Part shown: positions 26,905-35,130 of the stretch, one piece after another | Layout of the letters: each line of letters opens with the position of its first letter | How positions within the stretch are numbered: the first letter of the stretch is position 1 | Source of the DNA: Desulfuromonadaceae bacterium | GTDB lineage: Bacteria > Desulfobacterota > Desulfuromonadia > Desulfuromonadales > JAAYDE01 | Direction of reading: 5' to 3' | Length of the DNA: 35,130 bases | NCBI GenBank assembly: GCA_012512925.1 | Contig: JAAZDE010000113.1 | Coordinates: 1 to 35,130, forward strand | Position numbers and translations under genes: made by a program | Notes under the pieces: model-generated | What the model saw: the letters and a program-made list of their open reading frames with translations, nothing else | The model's database searches: none | Told to the model about the DNA's origin: nothing

Positions 26905-28299
26905 CTATTTGTCTTCGGTTTTTTTCTTTCGCTCCCGCAGCCGCCACCCTTCGATGTTCTTCTGTTCGGCCCGGGAAAGAGCCAGCGCATCAGGGGGGAC
27001 ATCCCGGGTGATGGTCGAGCCGGCCCCGATCAGGCTGTTGCGGCCGATATGGACAGGAGCGACGAATTGGGTGTCGCTGCCGACGAAGACCTGGTCCTCG
27101 ATGATGGTCTTGTGTTTGCCGACACCGTCGTAGTTGCAGGTGATGGTGCCGCAGCCGATATTGACGTCGGCGCCGATTTCACTGTCACCGAGATAGGTCA
27201 GGTGGCTCGCCTTGGAGCGCAGCCCGATGTCGGCCTTTTTGGTTTCCACGAAATTGCCGATCTTGTTGTGGCCGCGCAGAACAGTGCCGGGGCGCAGGTG
27301 GGCCATGGGGCCGATCTGGGAGTCCTCGCCGATCTCCGACCTTTCGATGACCGAAGAGGCTTTGATATGGACCCGGTCGGCGATGCGAGTGTCGTGGATT
27401 ACGGCGCCCGGTTCGATGACGCAGTGGCTGCCGATGACCGTCTTGCCATGGAGGTGGACATGAGGATGGATGATCGTGTCGGCGCCGATCTCGACGCCAT
27501 TCTCGATGTAGGTGACTTCCGGATCGACGAGGGTGACGCCATTTCTCATGTGGGTTTCGTTGATGCGCCGCCGCAGCACCGTTTCGGCCTGAGCCAGTTG
27601 CACCCGGTCATTGATGCCGATAACCTCCTGCCGCTCGGCGACACTCACCGCGCAAACTCTGTGCCCCCGGTCGCGGGCCATCTGTACGGTGTCGGTCAGA
27701 TAGTATTCCCCTTGGGCGTTGTCGTTGGAGAGGGAGTGAAGGAGGTCAAACACCAAAGGTGTTTCAAAGATATATATTCCTGTGTTAACCTCGGTTATTC
27801 TTTTCTCCTCCTCGTCGGCATCCTTTTCCTCGACGATGCGAAAAACCTCTTCCCCTTGGCGGATGATGCGGCCGTAGCCGCGGGGATCGGGCTGATGGAC
27901 GGTAAGGACGGTGACCGCGGCCTGTCTGGTGCGATGATGCTCAACCAGGTTGGCGAGACTTTCCGGCGTCAGCAGGGGAACGTCGCCGCACAGCAGCAGC
28001 AGGCTGCCGGCAAAACCGCCCAGGACGTTCTCGACGCAGAGAAGGGCATGGCCGGTGCCGAGTTGGTCGTGTTGCAGGACGAAGCCGATTTTTTCACTGG
28101 AGAAGACATTTCGGACATTCTCCGGGTCATGGCCGATGACCATGACGATGGGGTCGGCGCCGACGGCGCGGGCGGCATGGACCGGATAGCGCCCCATGGG
28201 GGCGCCGCACAGCTCGTGGAGAACCTTGGAGCGATCCGATTTCATCCGTGTTCCGCGGCCGGCGGCGAGGATGACCGCGGCCAGGTTTTTATTTTCCAT
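26905..28299 (-). CDS. glmU: Bifunctional UDP-GlcNAc pyrophosphorylase / GlcN-1-P acetyltransferase
   Basis: 464 residues. The N-terminal nucleotidyltransferase has LAAGRGTRMKS at 11-21, QLGTGHALLC (uridine pocket), CGDVPLL and TEVNTGIYIF. The C-terminal half (about 255-445) is a left-handed beta-helix of hexapeptide repeats ending in the acetyl-CoA site (VETKKADIGLRSKASHLTYLGDSEIG, NYDGVGKHKT). It converts GlcN-1-P to UDP-GlcNAc for cell-wall and lipopolysaccharide synthesis. AAGGAATTC precedes the ATG. A small change of GAPMGRYPVH from the usual GKPMI.HV is noted. It is upstream of glmS, and both steps of amino-sugar activation are linked here. The assignment is certain. Confidence 0.97.
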   Translation of the reverse strand: MENKNLAAVILAAGRGTRMKSDRSKVLHELCGAPMGRYPVHAARAVGADPIVMVIGHDPENVRNVFSSEKIGFVLQHDQLGTGHALLCVENVLGGFAGSLLLLCGDVPLLTPESLANLVEHHRTRQAAVTVLTVHQPDPRGYGRIIRQGEEVFRIVEEKDADEEEKRITEVNTGIYIFETPLVFDLLHSLSNDNAQGEYYLTDTVQMARDRGHRVCAVSVAERQEVIGINDRVQLAQAETVLRRRINETHMRNGVTLVDPEVTYIENGVEIGADTIIHPHVHLHGKTVIGSHCVIEPGAVIHDTRIADRVHIKASSVIERSEIGEDSQIGPMAHLRPGTVLRGHNKIGNFVETKKADIGLRSKASHLTYLGDSEIGADVNIGCGTITCNYDGVGKHKTIIEDQVFVGSDTQFVAPVHIGRNSLIGAGSTITRDVPPDALALSRAEQKNIEGWRLRERKKKTEDK

Positions 28300-28414
28300 T
28301 TTTTTGAATTCCTTAGTATAAAAGGCAAGTTTTTCATATCACGATTCCTGTCGGAGCGTCAAGGCAGAGGGATGTTTCTGCAATTCCCGATCCAAGCCGA
28401 GGGAGCTTAAAATC

Positions 28415-28972
28415 ATGGCGGAACAGGCCGATCGCAAGGCAATTGTCAGGGTTCTCGACGATGTCGAGGCCCGCCTCAATGCACTGAAGGTCCGCTACGA
28501 ACAATATTTCAGCCAGGTGGAGAAGCTTGAGCCGGTAAAAGAGAGACAGGAACTGGACCGCCGTCTGCGGGAATTCTCCCGGCGGCGCATCATCCAGACC
28601 GATCTTCGTTTCCGCCAGATGACCCTGTCCAGTCGGTTTTATTCCTTCTGCCAGTACTGGGACCGGATCGTGCGGCGCATCGAGGAAGGAAAATTTTTCC
28701 CGGAACACCAAAGTTCCATTCCCCATCGATCCTCTTCGGGACAGGCCGAGGATATGCAGATCGACGCCATCTACGAGGAGTTTGTCCGCATCCGGCTGTC
28801 CTGCAATTTGACCGGTTCTCCTCCAAAGAAAGAGCAGTTCGCCGCCCTCGTCGAAAAACAGCGGGAGAGGATCGCCGAAAAGCTCGGCAGCGCCGATTTC
28901 GATCTGAAGCTTTCCGTGGTTCGCGAGGGGGGAAAGCCGCACATCAGATTTCAGGTGAGGAAACATACATGA
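28415..28972 (+). CDS. MXAN_5187 C-terminal-domain-type protein of unknown function
   Basis: 185 residues, charged and alpha-helical, with no signal peptide or membrane segment. The region RRIIQTDLRFRQMTLSSRFYSFCQYWDRIVRRIEEG (about 57-92) matches my recollection of a deltaproteobacterial family named after Myxococcus MXAN_5187. An EFVRIRLSCNL stretch and a C-terminal LSVVREGGKPHIRFQVR strand follow. GGGAG lies nine bases before the ATG. It is divergent from glmU and 46 bases upstream of fabI in the same direction, so it may head an operon with fabI and hflX. The function is unknown. Confidence 0.8.
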   Translation: MAEQADRKAIVRVLDDVEARLNALKVRYEQYFSQVEKLEPVKERQELDRRLREFSRRRIIQTDLRFRQMTLSSRFYSFCQYWDRIVRRIEEGKFFPEHQSSIPHRSSSGQAEDMQIDAIYEEFVRIRLSCNLTGSPPKKEQFAALVEKQRERIAEKLGSADFDLKLSVVREGGKPHIRFQVRKHT

Positions 28973-29018
28973 CCTTTCGCCGGATAGGCGGAGAATTTAC
29001 CTTCAGGGGATAAAATAA

Positions 29019-29798
29019 ATGATGGACAGCAGACTGATGGAAGGGAAGCGCGGGGTTGTTTTCGGTGTCGCCAACCAGATGAGCCTGGCTTGGGGGATAG
29101 CCGAGCAGATTGTCGCCGCCGGCGGCCAGGTGGCGCTGACCTATGTCAACGAGGCGGTGGAGAAGAGGGTGCGGCCGCTGGCCGAAAGCATCGGCGCGGA
29201 GTTGGTGCTGCCCTGCGATGTGGCCCGGGATCTGGAGATCGAGGCTCTTTTCGCCGACCTGGAGCGGGCCTGGGGGAAAATCGATTTTGTTGTTCATTCG
29301 GTCGCTTATGCCCATCGGGATGATCTGAAACGGCCTTTTTCCCAGACTGGGCGGGCCGGTTTCGCCCTGGCCATGGATATCAGCGTCTATTCCCTGGTCG
29401 CCATCACCCGCTGCGCCGCCCCGCTGATGACGGAAGGGGGGAGCATCCTGACCCTGACCTATCTCGGCGCCCGGCGAGCGGTTCCCGGCTACAACGTCAT
29501 GGGAGTGGCCAAGGCGGCGCTGGAATCCTCGGTGCGTTATCTGGCCGCCGAACTGGGGGAGAAAGGAATCCGGGTCAACGCGGTTTCCTCGGGACCGGTC
29601 AAGACCCTGGCCGCATCCGCGGTGGCCAATTTCCAGAAGAAACTGCGCGCCATGGACGGGTTGTCGCCCCTGCGCCGCAACGTGACTCAGGAGGAGGTGG
29701 GCAAAGCGGCGCTCTATCTGCTCTCCGACCTGTCAAGCGGCGTTACCGGGGAGATCCATTTTGTCGACGCCGGCTTCAACATGGTGGTGTCGGGGTAA
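29019..29798 (+). CDS. fabI: Enoyl-ACP reductase (NADH), FabI type
   Basis: 259 residues of the short-chain dehydrogenase fold. The FabI form of the active site is present: Tyr148 in LTYLGA, Tyr158 and Lys165 in YNVMGVAKAAL, the Y-x6-K spacing of E. coli FabI (Tyr146/156, Lys163). The cofactor region is VVFGVANQMSLAWGIA at 13-28. DVARDLEIE and HSVAYAHRDDLKRPF are also family marks. It reduces trans-2-enoyl-ACP in the last step of fatty-acid elongation. Two adjacent ATGs (29019 and 29022) follow AGGGGATAAAATAA; either could be used. The 29792-29822 tail of the intergenic region runs into heptamer element C. The assignment is certain. Confidence 0.96.
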   Translation: MMDSRLMEGKRGVVFGVANQMSLAWGIAEQIVAAGGQVALTYVNEAVEKRVRPLAESIGAELVLPCDVARDLEIEALFADLERAWGKIDFVVHSVAYAHRDDLKRPFSQTGRAGFALAMDISVYSLVAITRCAAPLMTEGGSILTLTYLGARRAVPGYNVMGVAKAALESSVRYLAAELGEKGIRVNAVSSGPVKTLAASAVANFQKKLRAMDGLSPLRRNVTQEEVGKAALYLLSDLSSGVTGEIHFVDAGFNMVVSG

Positions 29799-29804
29799 AC
29801 TGCG

Positions 29805-29845
29805 GCTCGTAGCTCGTAGCTCGTGGCTATTGGCATAAAGCCTGA
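29805..29845. repeat. Heptamer-repeat element C overlapping the hflX start region
   Basis: GCTCGTA, GCTCGTA and GCTCGTG occupy 29805-29825, followed by GCTATTGGCATAAAGCCTGA. Read on the minus strand, TTTCAGGCTTTA then AGCCACGAGC matches TTTGAGGCTATA then ACGAGCC in element A. The last heptamer contains the GTG used as the apparent hflX start. Confidence 0.75.
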
Positions 29846-31508
29846 AACTTTTAACTTGGATGGTGTCTTGCTGCACGGTAATCTGAGTGGTCTCAAAAGC
29901 AGTCAGCTCCAGGCCCTGGAGCGGATCGGACGGCGGCGCATTCCCGGCGACCGGGTCATAACCCCGGAGCTGGCGCGTTTTCTGACTCAGCTCGCCTGGG
30001 AGATCGGCCGCCAGATCGGCATCCTGGTTGATCGCCAGGGGACGGTGAAGTATGTCATCGTCGGCGACGACCGGGAGATCTTCATCCCGGATCTGAGCCG
30101 TTACCCGGTGGCCCGAGGCGGCTTGAAAGGGTTGCGCTGCATTCATGTCCACCTCGACGACACCTCGCTGACCCGCGACGACCTCACCGACCTGTCGCTT
30201 TTGCGCTTCGACCTGATGGTGGTCATCTGTGCCCGCTCCGACGGTCTGCCGGGACGCGTCCATTACGCTTATCTGCTCCCCCCGAACCCGGAGCGCAAGA
30301 CGGTCGAGACCGTCACCGTCCCCGATATCGGCCGGCTCGACCTCAATCCACGCCTCTTTTTCCCCGCCCTCGAGGAGGAACTGGTCGGCTCCATCGGCGG
30401 CCCCGCCGAGGTCCAGGGGGCCGAGGAACGGGCCCTGCTGATCTCGGTCAGCGCCAGGAGCCGCGGCGAGATCGATGACTCTCTGGACGAACTGGAGGAA
30501 CTGGCCCGCACCGCCGGCGTTCAGGTGCTGGGAAGGGAAATCCAGAGAAGCTCCCATCCCAATCCCAAATATATGCTCGGCGAGGGGAAGCTGAAAGAGG
30601 TGGTCATCGAGGCGATGCGCAACGGCGCCGGGCTGCTGATTTTCGACCAGAATCTGTCGCCTGGGCAGGTCCGTTCCATTTCAACGCTGACCGAGATCAA
30701 GGTCATCGACCGCACCCAGCTGATTCTCGACATCTTCGCCAAGCGCGCCCATACCCTGGACGGCAAGGTCCAGGTGGAGCTGGCCCAGCTCAAATACCTG
30801 CTTCCCCACCTCACCGGCAAGGGCACCGCCATGTCCCGCCTGATGGGGGGGATCGGCGGCCGTGGGCCGGGAGAGACCAAGCTGGAGATGGACCGGCGGC
30901 GTATCCGCGACCGGATCGCCCGCCTGGAGAAGGAGCTCAAAGGCCTTTCCCGCGGCCGTATGCAACGCCGCAGCCTGCGGGCCGGGGCGGCAATTCCGAT
31001 CATCTCCATCGTCGGCTACACCAATGCCGGCAAGTCGACCCTGCTCAATGTCCTTACCGGGAGCGAGACCTTTACCGAAAACCTCCTCTTCGCCACCCTC
31101 GATACCGCCACCCGACGCCTGCGCTTTCCCCGCGAGCGGGAGGTGATCATCACCGACACCGTCGGCTTTATCCGCGATCTGCCGGAAAGTCTTTTCGGCG
31201 CTTTCAAGGCGACCCTCGAGGAACTGGAGGACGCGAGTCTGCTGCTGCACCTGGTCGATCTTTCCCAGCCCCGCTTCGAGGCCCAGATCGAGGCGGTGGA
31301 GAAGATCCTGCGGGAACTTGAGCTCCATGAGAAACCGAAACTGCTGGTTTTCAACAAAATCGATCGCGTTCCTCCGGAAGAGGTCGGTCCTCTCTGCCGC
31401 CGCTTTGGGGCGATACCGATTTCCGCCCGCGACCGGGTCTCTCTCCAGCCCCTTCTGGAGGAGTTGGAGTCCCGGTTCTGGCCGCGGCGGATCGATAAGA
31501 CGGATTAA
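29823..31508 (+). CDS. hflX: HflX ribosome-associated GTPase with N-terminal extension
   Basis: 561 residues if started at GTG 29823, which lies inside heptamer element C and has no ribosome site. In-frame TTG codons at 29856 and 29868 (just before LHGNLSGLK) are alternatives, so the N-terminus is uncertain by about 15 residues. The first 180 residues are an extra domain known in some HflX proteins (LARFLTQLAWEIGRQIGILVD, YLLPPNPE). The HflX domain follows (HPNPKYMLGEGKLKE, DQNLSPGQVR, GGIGGRGPGETKLE). The G domain has P-loop GYTNAGKST at 398-406, DTVGFIRDLP and NKID. It splits stalled or hibernating ribosomes under stress. The family is certain. Confidence 0.94.
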   Translation: MAIGIKPETFNLDGVLLHGNLSGLKSSQLQALERIGRRRIPGDRVITPELARFLTQLAWEIGRQIGILVDRQGTVKYVIVGDDREIFIPDLSRYPVARGGLKGLRCIHVHLDDTSLTRDDLTDLSLLRFDLMVVICARSDGLPGRVHYAYLLPPNPERKTVETVTVPDIGRLDLNPRLFFPALEEELVGSIGGPAEVQGAEERALLISVSARSRGEIDDSLDELEELARTAGVQVLGREIQRSSHPNPKYMLGEGKLKEVVIEAMRNGAGLLIFDQNLSPGQVRSISTLTEIKVIDRTQLILDIFAKRAHTLDGKVQVELAQLKYLLPHLTGKGTAMSRLMGGIGGRGPGETKLEMDRRRIRDRIARLEKELKGLSRGRMQRRSLRAGAAIPIISIVGYTNAGKSTLLNVLTGSETFTENLLFATLDTATRRLRFPREREVIITDTVGFIRDLPESLFGAFKATLEELEDASLLLHLVDLSQPRFEAQIEAVEKILRELELHEKPKLLVFNKIDRVPPEEVGPLCRRFGAIPISARDRVSLQPLLEELESRFWPRRIDKTD

Positions 31509-31534
31509 AATTTAAGCGACTGGAGCCTGTGGCC

Positions 31535-33238
31535 ATGACAAAATTTGCCCTGACCTGCCTGCTGGCGCTGCTGTTGACCGGGTGTTTCTCCGCTCCCCCT
31601 GCCACCTGGACGATTTTCCAGCGCAAAGCGGCCACCACTCCTGCCGCTGACGACAGCCCCCCCCCTCCGAGCCGTTCCGACGACGAAAAAGAGGGGGACG
31701 GTTCCTTGCCTACCGAGGAGGAATTGCTGGTGTCCAAGGACCTGCTCGATCCCCCCTCTCCCCCGGACCGGCAGGTTGATGAAAGGAAAAGGGAACCTGT
31801 CGAGGACGGCCGGCCGCCGGTGAATTTCGAGCTTAACCTTCAGGACCATGAGCGGGTTGATGAGTTCGTCCGTCATTTCACCGATTCGGGATCGGTTTCC
31901 TTTCAGCGGCGTCTGGAACGTTCCGGCCGTTTTGTGCCGCTGATGCGGAAAATCTTCGCCGAAGAGGGACTCCCCGAGGATCTGGTTTATCTGGCCATGA
32001 TCGAATCAGGTTTTCAGGAGCATGCCCTCAGCTGGGCGCAGGCCTCCGGACCGTGGCAGTTTATCGAAAGCACCGGACGGCTCTATGGCCTGAAAAACGA
32101 CGCCTGGCGGGACGAGCGCCGCGATCCGGTCAAATCGACCCGCGCCGCCGCCTGCCATCTCAAGGATCTCTATCGGCAGTTCGGGGACTGGTACCTCGCC
32201 CTGGCCGCCTACAACGCCGGCGCCGGCAGGGTTCAGCAGGCGATGCGCGCCACCGGCTCCAGCGATTTCTGGACCATCAGCCGGGGGAACTCGCTCCATT
32301 CGGAAACCCAGAGGTATGTCCCCAAATTCCTCGCCTCGCTGAAGATCGTCCGGGAACCGGGACGGTACGGCTTCGAGGATGTTTCCTACCAGGATCCTCT
32401 CGCCTTCGATATCGTCACCGTGCGTACCGCGACCGATCTGGAGGTTATCGCCCATCTCTGCAACACCAGGCCGGAAGAGATCCGGGCGCTCAATCCCGAG
32501 CTCAAACGCTGGTGCACCCCGCCTGGAGTCGGCAATTACCAGGTCCGCATTCCTCCGGGGACGGCGCAAAGGTTCAAAAAGCGCTATGCCGCCCTGCCCG
32601 AAGATCAGCGGGGACGTTTTAAAAGGCACAAGGTCAAAAAAGGGGAGACCCTCCTGGGAATCGCCGGCCGCTACAACCTGTCTACCGGCGAGATCATGGC
32701 CCTAAACCGGCTCTCCAGTCCTCGTCTGCTGAAATCGGGGGCGACTCTGATCCTTCCTCTGCCGGAAGGGGGGACGTCGGTCCCTGGCGCCGAGTCCGGG
32801 AAAAAGCGGGTCCAGGCCGCTCCCGGAACTTATGTCGTTCGCCGGGGGGACACTGTCTATCGGATCGCCCGCTCCTTCGGCGTCAGCGAGTCGGAGCTGA
32901 AAGCATGGAACGGCCTCGGCTCCAAGGGGTTCATCCGCCCCGGTCAGAAACTGCTGCTGGCCCAAGCCAATTCTCCGAAAACGCAAAAGCAGCCGGATAG
33001 AAAAACCATTCAACGGGCGCCGCGCCAGGGAGCGGTCAAAAAGGTAGTCAGGCAGAGGGCGGCCAAGGGACGCAAGGTTGTCTACCAGGTCCGTTCCGGG
33101 GACACTTTCTGGGACGTCAGCCGTCGCTTCAATGTCGCCACCCAGGACATCCTCGAATGGAACGATCTTCCCGACCGGCACGTGCTGAAGGCGGGGGAGA
33201 ATCTGACGCTCCACATCAAGGGGGACGAAAAAGGGTAG
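31535..33238 (+). CDS. mltD: MltD-like membrane-bound lytic murein transglycosylase with three LysM domains
   Basis: 567 residues from ATG 31535 (GGAG nine bases upstream; a GTG six bases earlier is too close to it). A lipoprotein signal ends at the lipobox LLTGC with Cys17, so it is probably an outer-membrane lipoprotein. A Pro/Asp/Glu-rich linker (about 25-95) precedes the SLT domain (about 130-260), with catalytic Glu157 in AMIESGF and SWAQASGPWQFIESTG. YNAGAGRV is typical of family 1D. Three LysM peptidoglycan-binding domains lie at about 363-408, 432-476 and 516-561, the last two separated by a basic linker. It cleaves glycan strands to 1,6-anhydro ends during wall turnover. It follows hflX by 26 bases. 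Confidence 0.95.
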   Translation: MTKFALTCLLALLLTGCFSAPPATWTIFQRKAATTPAADDSPPPPSRSDDEKEGDGSLPTEEELLVSKDLLDPPSPPDRQVDERKREPVEDGRPPVNFELNLQDHERVDEFVRHFTDSGSVSFQRRLERSGRFVPLMRKIFAEEGLPEDLVYLAMIESGFQEHALSWAQASGPWQFIESTGRLYGLKNDAWRDERRDPVKSTRAAACHLKDLYRQFGDWYLALAAYNAGAGRVQQAMRATGSSDFWTISRGNSLHSETQRYVPKFLASLKIVREPGRYGFEDVSYQDPLAFDIVTVRTATDLEVIAHLCNTRPEEIRALNPELKRWCTPPGVGNYQVRIPPGTAQRFKKRYAALPEDQRGRFKRHKVKKGETLLGIAGRYNLSTGEIMALNRLSSPRLLKSGATLILPLPEGGTSVPGAESGKKRVQAAPGTYVVRRGDTVYRIARSFGVSESELKAWNGLGSKGFIRPGQKLLLAQANSPKTQKQPDRKTIQRAPRQGAVKKVVRQRAAKGRKVVYQVRSGDTFWDVSRRFNVATQDILEWNDLPDRHVLKAGENLTLHIKGDEKG

Positions 33239-33328
33239 GGAAACAGGTGGGCCAGAAGCGTCAGGGCTTAAGCCTTTACCGGATATCCTGCCGCGACCGG
33301 GCCTTTCCCACCCGAAAAGGGGAGAGTA

Positions 33329-34300
33329 ATGTCCGACGGCATCAACATGGATCGCTTCCTCTGGTTTGATGGCCAGATCCAAGCCGGGCGCTTCCCCAAT
33401 GCCCGCACCCTGGCCGAACATTTCGAGGTTTCCAACCGTACCGCCCAACGGGCCATCGAACGGTTTCGGGACCGCTTCGACGCCCCCCTGGAATACGATT
33501 CCGACCGTCACGGCTACTACTATACCGATCCCGCCTTTCAGATTCCCCTGATGCAGGTTCATCAGCAGGAGATCCTTGCTCTGCTGGTGGCCGGAAATCT
33601 CCTCAGCCATGCCGCCGGCGGATTCATCAGCCGCGCTGTCGGCAAATTCGGCAAGCGTTTGCTGACCCGCACCGAAGAGATCGGCCTCAGCGAAAAACGG
33701 CTGGCCGAGGCCTTTTCAGCTTACTGGCACGGGTTCGCTCCGGCCTCCGCCGAAACCTTTCGGCGCTGCGCCGATGCTCTGCTCAAAAACCACCTGCTTT
33801 CTTTCGACTACCGTTCCCCGCAGCCCCTTCGGGAAGCGGCCCGCCGCACTATCGAACCCCATCACCTCCGGCATTACATGGGGAGCTGGATGCTGATCGC
33901 CTTCTGCCTGGATAGAAAGGACTGGCGCACCTTCGCCCTGTCCCGCATCAGCGGCCTCAAGATCGAAAAAGAAACCTTCGTCCCTCGATCCAAAGAGGAG
34001 TGGCGCTCCCATGTGGAGGGGGGCTTCGGCATTTTCCAGGGGGGCCGGTTGATCCCCATCCGCCTGCACTTTACCCCCACTGTCGCGCCGTGGATCCGCG
34101 AGCGCCACTGGCATCCCGCCCAGGGAATCGAGGAGCTTGCCGACGGCGGCCTGATCCTTTCCTTTCCGGTTGCCGATTTCCGCGAGGTGAAACTCCACAT
34201 CCTCCAGTACGGGGCCGAGGTGGAGGTTGTGGAGCCGGCGGAACTGCGCGATGAGATTGCCGCCGAGATCGACCGGATGAAAGTGCTTTACGGGCCCTGA
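33329..34300 (+). CDS. WYL-domain transcriptional regulator
   Basis: 323 residues. The N-terminal winged helix is at 1-60 (ARTLAEHFEVSNRTAQRAIERFRD). The central WYL domain (about 150-225) has HHLRHYMGSWMLIAFC, where WML stands in the place of the W-Y-L motif, and RTFALSRI. A WCX-type C-terminal extension follows (HFTPTVAPWIRERHWHP...YGAEVEVVEP). WYL proteins sense ligands, often nucleotides or nucleic acid, and control varied genes including defence systems and DNA-damage responses. GGGGAGAGTA precedes the ATG. It is 90 bases after mltD and 190 bases before a membrane-protein gene whose upstream region has inverted repeats, a possible target. The family is certain, the ligand unknown. Confidence 0.92.
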   Translation: MSDGINMDRFLWFDGQIQAGRFPNARTLAEHFEVSNRTAQRAIERFRDRFDAPLEYDSDRHGYYYTDPAFQIPLMQVHQQEILALLVAGNLLSHAAGGFISRAVGKFGKRLLTRTEEIGLSEKRLAEAFSAYWHGFAPASAETFRRCADALLKNHLLSFDYRSPQPLREAARRTIEPHHLRHYMGSWMLIAFCLDRKDWRTFALSRISGLKIEKETFVPRSKEEWRSHVEGGFGIFQGGRLIPIRLHFTPTVAPWIRERHWHPAQGIEELADGGLILSFPVADFREVKLHILQYGAEVEVVEPAELRDEIAAEIDRMKVLYGP

Positions 34301-34393
34301 AGAGGGGGCGGGAAGGGGAAAGCTGGCAATAGGAAGGTTTGGAGGAGCCGATTTCCTGGCTGCCGGGGCGGATGGGACAGGCCGCGGAAAATG

Positions 34394-34450
34394 TATCACT
34401 GATAAAAAATTCCGGGAGGTATGACACGGAATGACATACCGGGAGTGATA
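34394..34450. repeat. Nested inverted repeats before the last membrane-protein gene
   Basis: The outer arms TATCACT (34394-34400) and AGTGATA (34444-34450) enclose the inner arms GGTATG (34418-34423) and CATACC (34435-34440). CCGGGAG also occurs twice in the same direction (34412-34418 and 34439-34445). The arrangement resembles an operator for a dimeric regulator, and the WYL gene just upstream is the natural candidate. Confidence 0.55.
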
Positions 34451-34490
34451 GCCTGCGGGCAAAACAGCAAACAGCCCGGAGGTCATTCCC

Positions 34491-35024
34491 ATGAAAAACG
34501 AACCAGTTTCACGGCAAAACAGGACCATCGCCCTCGCATCCCGCCGCTCCCGCCTCGCGCCCCGATGGCTGCGGCGGCTCCACCGGATCGGCCATAGTCT
34601 TCCCCGGTTCATCGCCTGGCTGACCAATCTTCCCCATTTTTCCCTTATCTATCTGATTCTTATCGCGGGCACAGTGATTTTCCTGCGGGTGGCCTTTGAC
34701 ACCGATCCCCTCTCCGGTCTCGTCGTCGCCGCCGTCGGCGGACCGCTCTTCTCCCTCGCCTTCTGTCTCATCCTGCCCCTGCTGATGCCCCTTTTCGCCT
34801 TCCAGTTTTTAATGATTCGCGGCGGTTGCCGGATCCTCGCCCGCCTCGGCGGCTGGATTCTGCCCGATCCTCATTTCATGATGCCAAGGGAAAAGCAGAT
34901 TTTTCACCACTGTCCAATTTTGGCCGCCACCATGATTAGAAAGAATGCCGCCAGTTGCGAGGATGGCGATCGCCCGGTACGGTTTTTGTTGGCAAAGGTG
35001 GCCGCCTTGTGGGCAAGGGAATGA
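34491..35024 (+). CDS. Unrecognised small membrane protein
   Basis: 177 residues from ATG 34491, which follows CCGGAGGTCATTCCC. The first 40 residues are very Arg-rich (RRSRLAPRWLRRLHRIGH), pointing to a cytoplasmic N-terminus. Two hydrophobic segments follow: about 52-68 (FSLIYLILIAGTVIFL) and 76-106 (LVVAAVGGPLFSLAFCLILPLLMPLFAF). Residues 107-127 contain MIRGGCRILARLGGWIL. The last 45 residues (after HFMMPREKQ) are less GC-rich and read less like a domain, so a frameshift or new C-terminus is possible. No family is recognised. It may be controlled by the WYL regulator through the inverted repeats upstream. The frame is likely real; the function is unknown. Confidence 0.6.
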   Translation: MKNEPVSRQNRTIALASRRSRLAPRWLRRLHRIGHSLPRFIAWLTNLPHFSLIYLILIAGTVIFLRVAFDTDPLSGLVVAAVGGPLFSLAFCLILPLLMPLFAFQFLMIRGGCRILARLGGWILPDPHFMMPREKQIFHHCPILAATMIRKNAASCEDGDRPVRFLLAKVAALWARE

Positions 35025-35130
35025 AACATGGGTTATTTAAGGGACCTTTTTGTTTGGCTGAATTGCAATTTTTACCTGGAGTTGTGGCTCTTTGCCAGGG
35101 ACAGCCCGCCTCGATAATCCAGGGCAAGGA

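Noticed and set aside
35025-35130. 29-codon frame starting at 35029 near the right edge
   Set aside because: It is short, overlaps no clear ribosome site, and has no recognisable sequence; nothing supportable is seen in the last 106 bases.

Overview
The window looks like a chromosomal stretch of a Desulfuromonadales/Geobacterales-type bacterium (Desulfuromonadota, formerly Deltaproteobacteria). This is inferred from gene content, not from a marker gene. The supporting content is a class I hybrid cluster protein (Hcp) with an HcpR-type Crp/Fnr regulator and a companion ferredoxin, a MXAN_5187-type protein, an HflX with a long N-terminal domain, a PEP-CTERM protein and a GC-rich, Gram-negative, anaerobe-like gene set. 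No rRNA, tRNA, CRISPR array, insertion sequence or prophage was recognised. Genes are dense and mostly housekeeping.

Region by region. 1-9061 is almost all minus strand: a zinc-ribbon/SPFH pair (the first gene runs off the left edge), a DUF486 membrane protein, epmA overlapping efp (elongation factor P and its lysylation enzyme), pdxT-pdxS (vitamin B6) behind a clear sigma-70 promoter, an unlisted 50-residue small protein gene with its own promoter and terminator, map, a 45-bp palindrome, a cystathionine gamma-synthase-family enzyme and a nitroreductase. 9250-14015 is plus strand: uvrC, a PerR-like Fur-family regulator, a YchF-like GTPase, then an AT-rich gap with a sigma-54-like promoter before a PEP-CTERM protein. 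14085-17516 is a nitrosative-stress module: ferredoxin (-), hcpR-like regulator (+), hcp (-). The ferredoxin and hcp genes have matching TTGA-N6-TCAA operators placed identically relative to their -10 boxes. 17822-20808 (minus) is a tight three-gene operon of a U32-family Fe-S protein, a methyltransferase and a type III polyketide synthase. 20896-28299 (minus) holds uvrD/pcrA, a CBS-domain ClC protein, glmS and glmU. 28415 to the end (plus) holds a MXAN_5187-type protein, fabI, hflX, an MltD-like lipoprotein with three LysM domains, a WYL regulator, an inverted-repeat-rich gap and an unrecognised membrane protein.

Three intergenic spots share a family of 7-bp repeats (GCTSGTR and its complement). 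Two show an inverted-arm layout and two share a core sequence. One sits in the leader of the hcpR-like gene and one overlaps the apparent hflX start codon.

The most interesting candidate system is the U32-methyltransferase-type III PKS operon. U32 proteins such as UbiU/UbiV perform oxygen-independent hydroxylation, so this could be an anaerobic route to a methylated phenolic lipid or quinone-like product. In known aerobic clusters such as Streptomyces srsABC a flavin monooxygenase does that step. This is an inference from gene order and motifs and is untested.
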